From positions 6,739-24,147 of the forward strand of contig NVQY01000014.1 in assembly GCA_002400675.1 (NCBI GenBank): 17,409 nt of DNA, read 5' to 3'. The notes below the pieces were generated by a model, which worked only from the letters and a program-made list of their open reading frames with translations, was not told where the DNA came from and did no database searches. Within the stretch, counting starts at the first letter, position 1. Every line of letters begins with the position of its first letter. Source of the stretch: Paracoccaceae bacterium. GTDB taxonomy: Bacteria; Pseudomonadota; Alphaproteobacteria; Rhodobacterales; Rhodobacteraceae. Made by a program: the position numbers and the translations under genes. Below, piece by piece: positions 16,000 through 17,409 of the stretch.

Positions 16000-17321
16000 A
16001 AACCTTTGTAGGCATTGATTTGGGGTCCACCACAACCAAGGCGGTTTTGATGGACGAAGACGAACGCATTCTGGGGCGTGGCATCACCAATTCGCGATCC
16101 AATTATGACACCGCCTGTCGGGTGGCCCAGCAAGAGGCTGCCGTTGACGCGCGGTTCACCCTGTTCCGGCGAGAATTTGGTGCCGAGGACGGATCGGCCA
16201 AGGAAGTAGAGGATTTCCTCGCCGGTCTGGAACGCGCCTTTCGGTTGGAACAGTTCTTGGAACAGCTTGATGACCTTGAAGAAACCTGCATCCGTCAGGT
16301 ACGCGGCGCGCGGTTTGAGAAAAACGCCGACGGGGTGAAAACCGCGCTGGGCGAGGTGTTCAACCGCCTGCGCGGCGAGGCGGCGGCGATGTTTGCGCCG
16401 GGGGCCACGCGCAAGTCGGATTTCTTTCGCGACATTGCCGGGTCCAAGTATCTGGGCCACGCCGAAGATGTCGCCCGCGACGCCGGGCTTGGCTATGATC
16501 TGTTGCTGAACGTCTATGACAAGTCGATCATCGCGGTGGAAAACCGCCCCCCCAAGGGCGAACTTTCGGACAAGTTCAAACGCGCCCTGAAACGGGTCAC
16601 CGAACAGGGCATCGGCCTGGCCGGCGAGATGCAAAATCAGGTGGAAATGGCGCTCGATATCGAGTTGGAGGAAACCTATCTGGTCGGCACCGGCTATGGC
16701 CGTGTGACCCTGCCGTTCTCCAAGGAACATATCCGTAGCGAAATTCTGTGCCACGGGTTGGGGGCGCATATGATGTATCCCAAAACCCGCACGGTGCTGG
16801 ATATCGGCGGGCAGGACACCAAGGGCATTCAGGTGGACGAACATGGAATCGTTGAGAATTTCCAGATGAACGACCGCTGCGCCGCTGGGTGCGGGCGCTA
16901 TCTTGGTTATATCGCTGACGAGATGAACATGGGGCTGCACGAACTCGGGCCGCTGGCGATGAAGTCGGAAAAACCGGCGCGTATCAACTCTACCTGCACG
17001 GTGTTTGCGGGGGCTGAACTGCGCGACCGTCTGGCGCTGGGCGAGGCGCGCGAGGATATTCTGGCCGGTCTGCACCGGGCGATCATCCTGCGGGCGATTT
17101 CGATCATATCGCGGTCGGGCGGGGTGACGGATCAGTTCACATTCACCGGCGGCGTGGCCAAGAACGAGGCGGCGGTGCGCGAGTTGAAAAAACTGGTGTT
17201 CGAGAACTACGGCGAGGTCAAGATCAACATCGACCCAGAGTCGATTTACACCGGCGCGCTGGGCGGGGCGGAATTTGCCCGCCGCGCCGCGCAGGGACGC
17301 ATGGAAGGAGTGGACGCATGA
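15996..17321 (+). CDS. bcrA: Benzoyl-CoA reductase subunit A, ATP-hydrolysing electron activator
   Basis: This 441-aa protein of the ASKHA ATPase superfamily (BcrA/BadF family) has the phosphate-binding motif [10 protein letters not shown] (residues 6-15) and [11 protein letters not shown] later in the fold. Cysteines in NDRCAAGCG (295, 299) and NSTCTVFAG (334) are positioned to bind the 4Fe-4S cluster shared at the BcrA-BcrD interface. Compared with the shorter activators of dehydratases (about 260 aa), it carries a long insertion after the first strand pair, as BcrA does and BcrD does not. It couples ATP hydrolysis to electron transfer from ferredoxin to BcrBC. The ATG overlaps the bcrB stop, and its own stop overlaps the start of bcrD. 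Confidence 0.94.
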   Translation: MKTFVGIDLGSTTTKAVLMDEDERILGRGITNSRSNYDTACRVAQQEAAVDARFTLFRREFGAEDGSAKEVEDFLAGLERAFRLEQFLEQLDDLEETCIRQVRGARFEKNADGVKTALGEVFNRLRGEAAAMFAPGATRKSDFFRDIAGSKYLGHAEDVARDAGLGYDLLLNVYDKSIIAVENRPPKGELSDKFKRALKRVTEQGIGLAGEMQNQVEMALDIELEETYLVGTGYGRVTLPFSKEHIRSEILCHGLGAHMMYPKTRTVLDIGGQDTKGIQVDEHGIVENFQMNDRCAAGCGRYLGYIADEMNMGLHELGPLAMKSEKPARINSTCTVFAGAELRDRLALGEAREDILAGLHRAIILRAISIISRSGGVTDQFTFTGGVAKNEAAVRELKKLVFENYGEVKINIDPESIYTGALGGAEFARRAAQGRMEGVDA

Positions 17322-17409
17322 CACTTACAGCAGGAATTGATGTGGGCACGGGCGTCGTCAAGGCGGTGATATTTCGGGTTGAGGATGGCCGCGAAGAATG
17401 GCTGGCGCG
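17318..17409 (+). CDS. bcrD: Benzoyl-CoA reductase subunit D, N-terminal fragment (cut by window end)
   Basis: The ATG at 17318 overlaps the bcrA stop as ATGA, with AAGGAG just upstream. Thirty codons are visible before the window ends, reading [19 protein letters not shown] and continuing in frame. [12 protein letters not shown] is the ASKHA phosphate-loop motif expected for BcrD, the smaller partner of BcrA. The remainder lies outside, so length and cluster cysteines cannot be checked. Confidence 0.9.
   Translation, partial: MTLTAGIDVGTGVVKAVIFRVEDGREEWLA

Noticed and set aside
14464..16035. A 523-codon open frame on the minus strand across bcrC, bcrB and bcrA
   Set aside because: It lies opposite three well-supported bcr genes and its translation has no recognisable motif. 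Long antisense frames are expected in GC-rich coding DNA.
15948..17324. A 458-codon minus-strand frame opposite bcrA
   Set aside because: It is a shadow of bcrA, which has clear ASKHA and Fe-S motifs.
1..17409. CRISPR arrays, tRNA or rRNA genes, and insertion sequences
   Set aside because: I saw no regularly spaced repeats, tRNA-like cloverleafs, rRNA segments or transposase genes; nearly the whole window is assigned to coding sequence.

Overview
The window is a catabolic locus for anaerobic degradation of phenylacetate and related aromatics through benzoyl-CoA. It is GC-rich, with dense operons joined by 4-bp start/stop overlaps. The benzoyl-CoA reductase (BCR) is the ATP-dependent, Thauera-type class I enzyme, preceded by had, oah and dch. 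The gene style and a GGATGGGG...CCCCATC repeat of a kind I associate with Rhodobacteraceae suggest an alphaproteobacterium (Rhodobacterales or Rhodospirillales). That assignment is inference and has not been searched.

Layout. Positions 3-1370 hold an unrecognised 455-aa protein unrelated to the pathway. A short regulatory gap with a hairpin and a promoter (1371-1541) follows. The rightward upper-pathway operon (1542-7621) encodes a FlK-like acyl-CoA thioesterase, the molybdopterin subunit of phenylacetyl-CoA:acceptor oxidoreductase (PadB), a single polypeptide fusing the four-cluster Fe-S subunit and the membrane anchor (PadC-PadD), and a phenylacetate-CoA ligase. A convergent gap (7622-7817) carries a perfect 28-bp-arm inverted repeat. 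The leftward korAB operon (7818-10381) encodes a two-subunit 2-oxoacid:ferredoxin oxidoreductase. A 156-bp divergent promoter region (10382-10537) separates it from the rightward lower-pathway operon had-oah-dch-bcrC-bcrB-bcrA-bcrD (10538 to beyond the end); bcrD is cut by the window edge.

How it fits together. The ligase makes phenylacetyl-CoA. PadB/PadCD oxidises its alpha carbon at the membrane and passes electrons to quinone. The product is phenylglyoxylate, possibly released with help from the thioesterase. A 2-oxoacid oxidoreductase must then make benzoyl-CoA. BCR reduces the ring using ATP and reduced ferredoxin, and Dch, Had and Oah hydrate, oxidise and open it. KorAB supplies reduced ferredoxin from 2-oxoglutarate in the Thauera model. 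No phenylglyoxylate oxidoreductase of the five-subunit PadEFGHI type, no ferredoxin gene and no benzoate-CoA ligase is present here, so KorAB acting on phenylglyoxylate is a testable alternative.

The most interesting non-coding signal is a shared promoter layout, TTGnC(A/G)-17 bp-TACC(G)TAAT, in front of all three operons. The kor and had copies face each other across a 26-bp imperfect palindrome.
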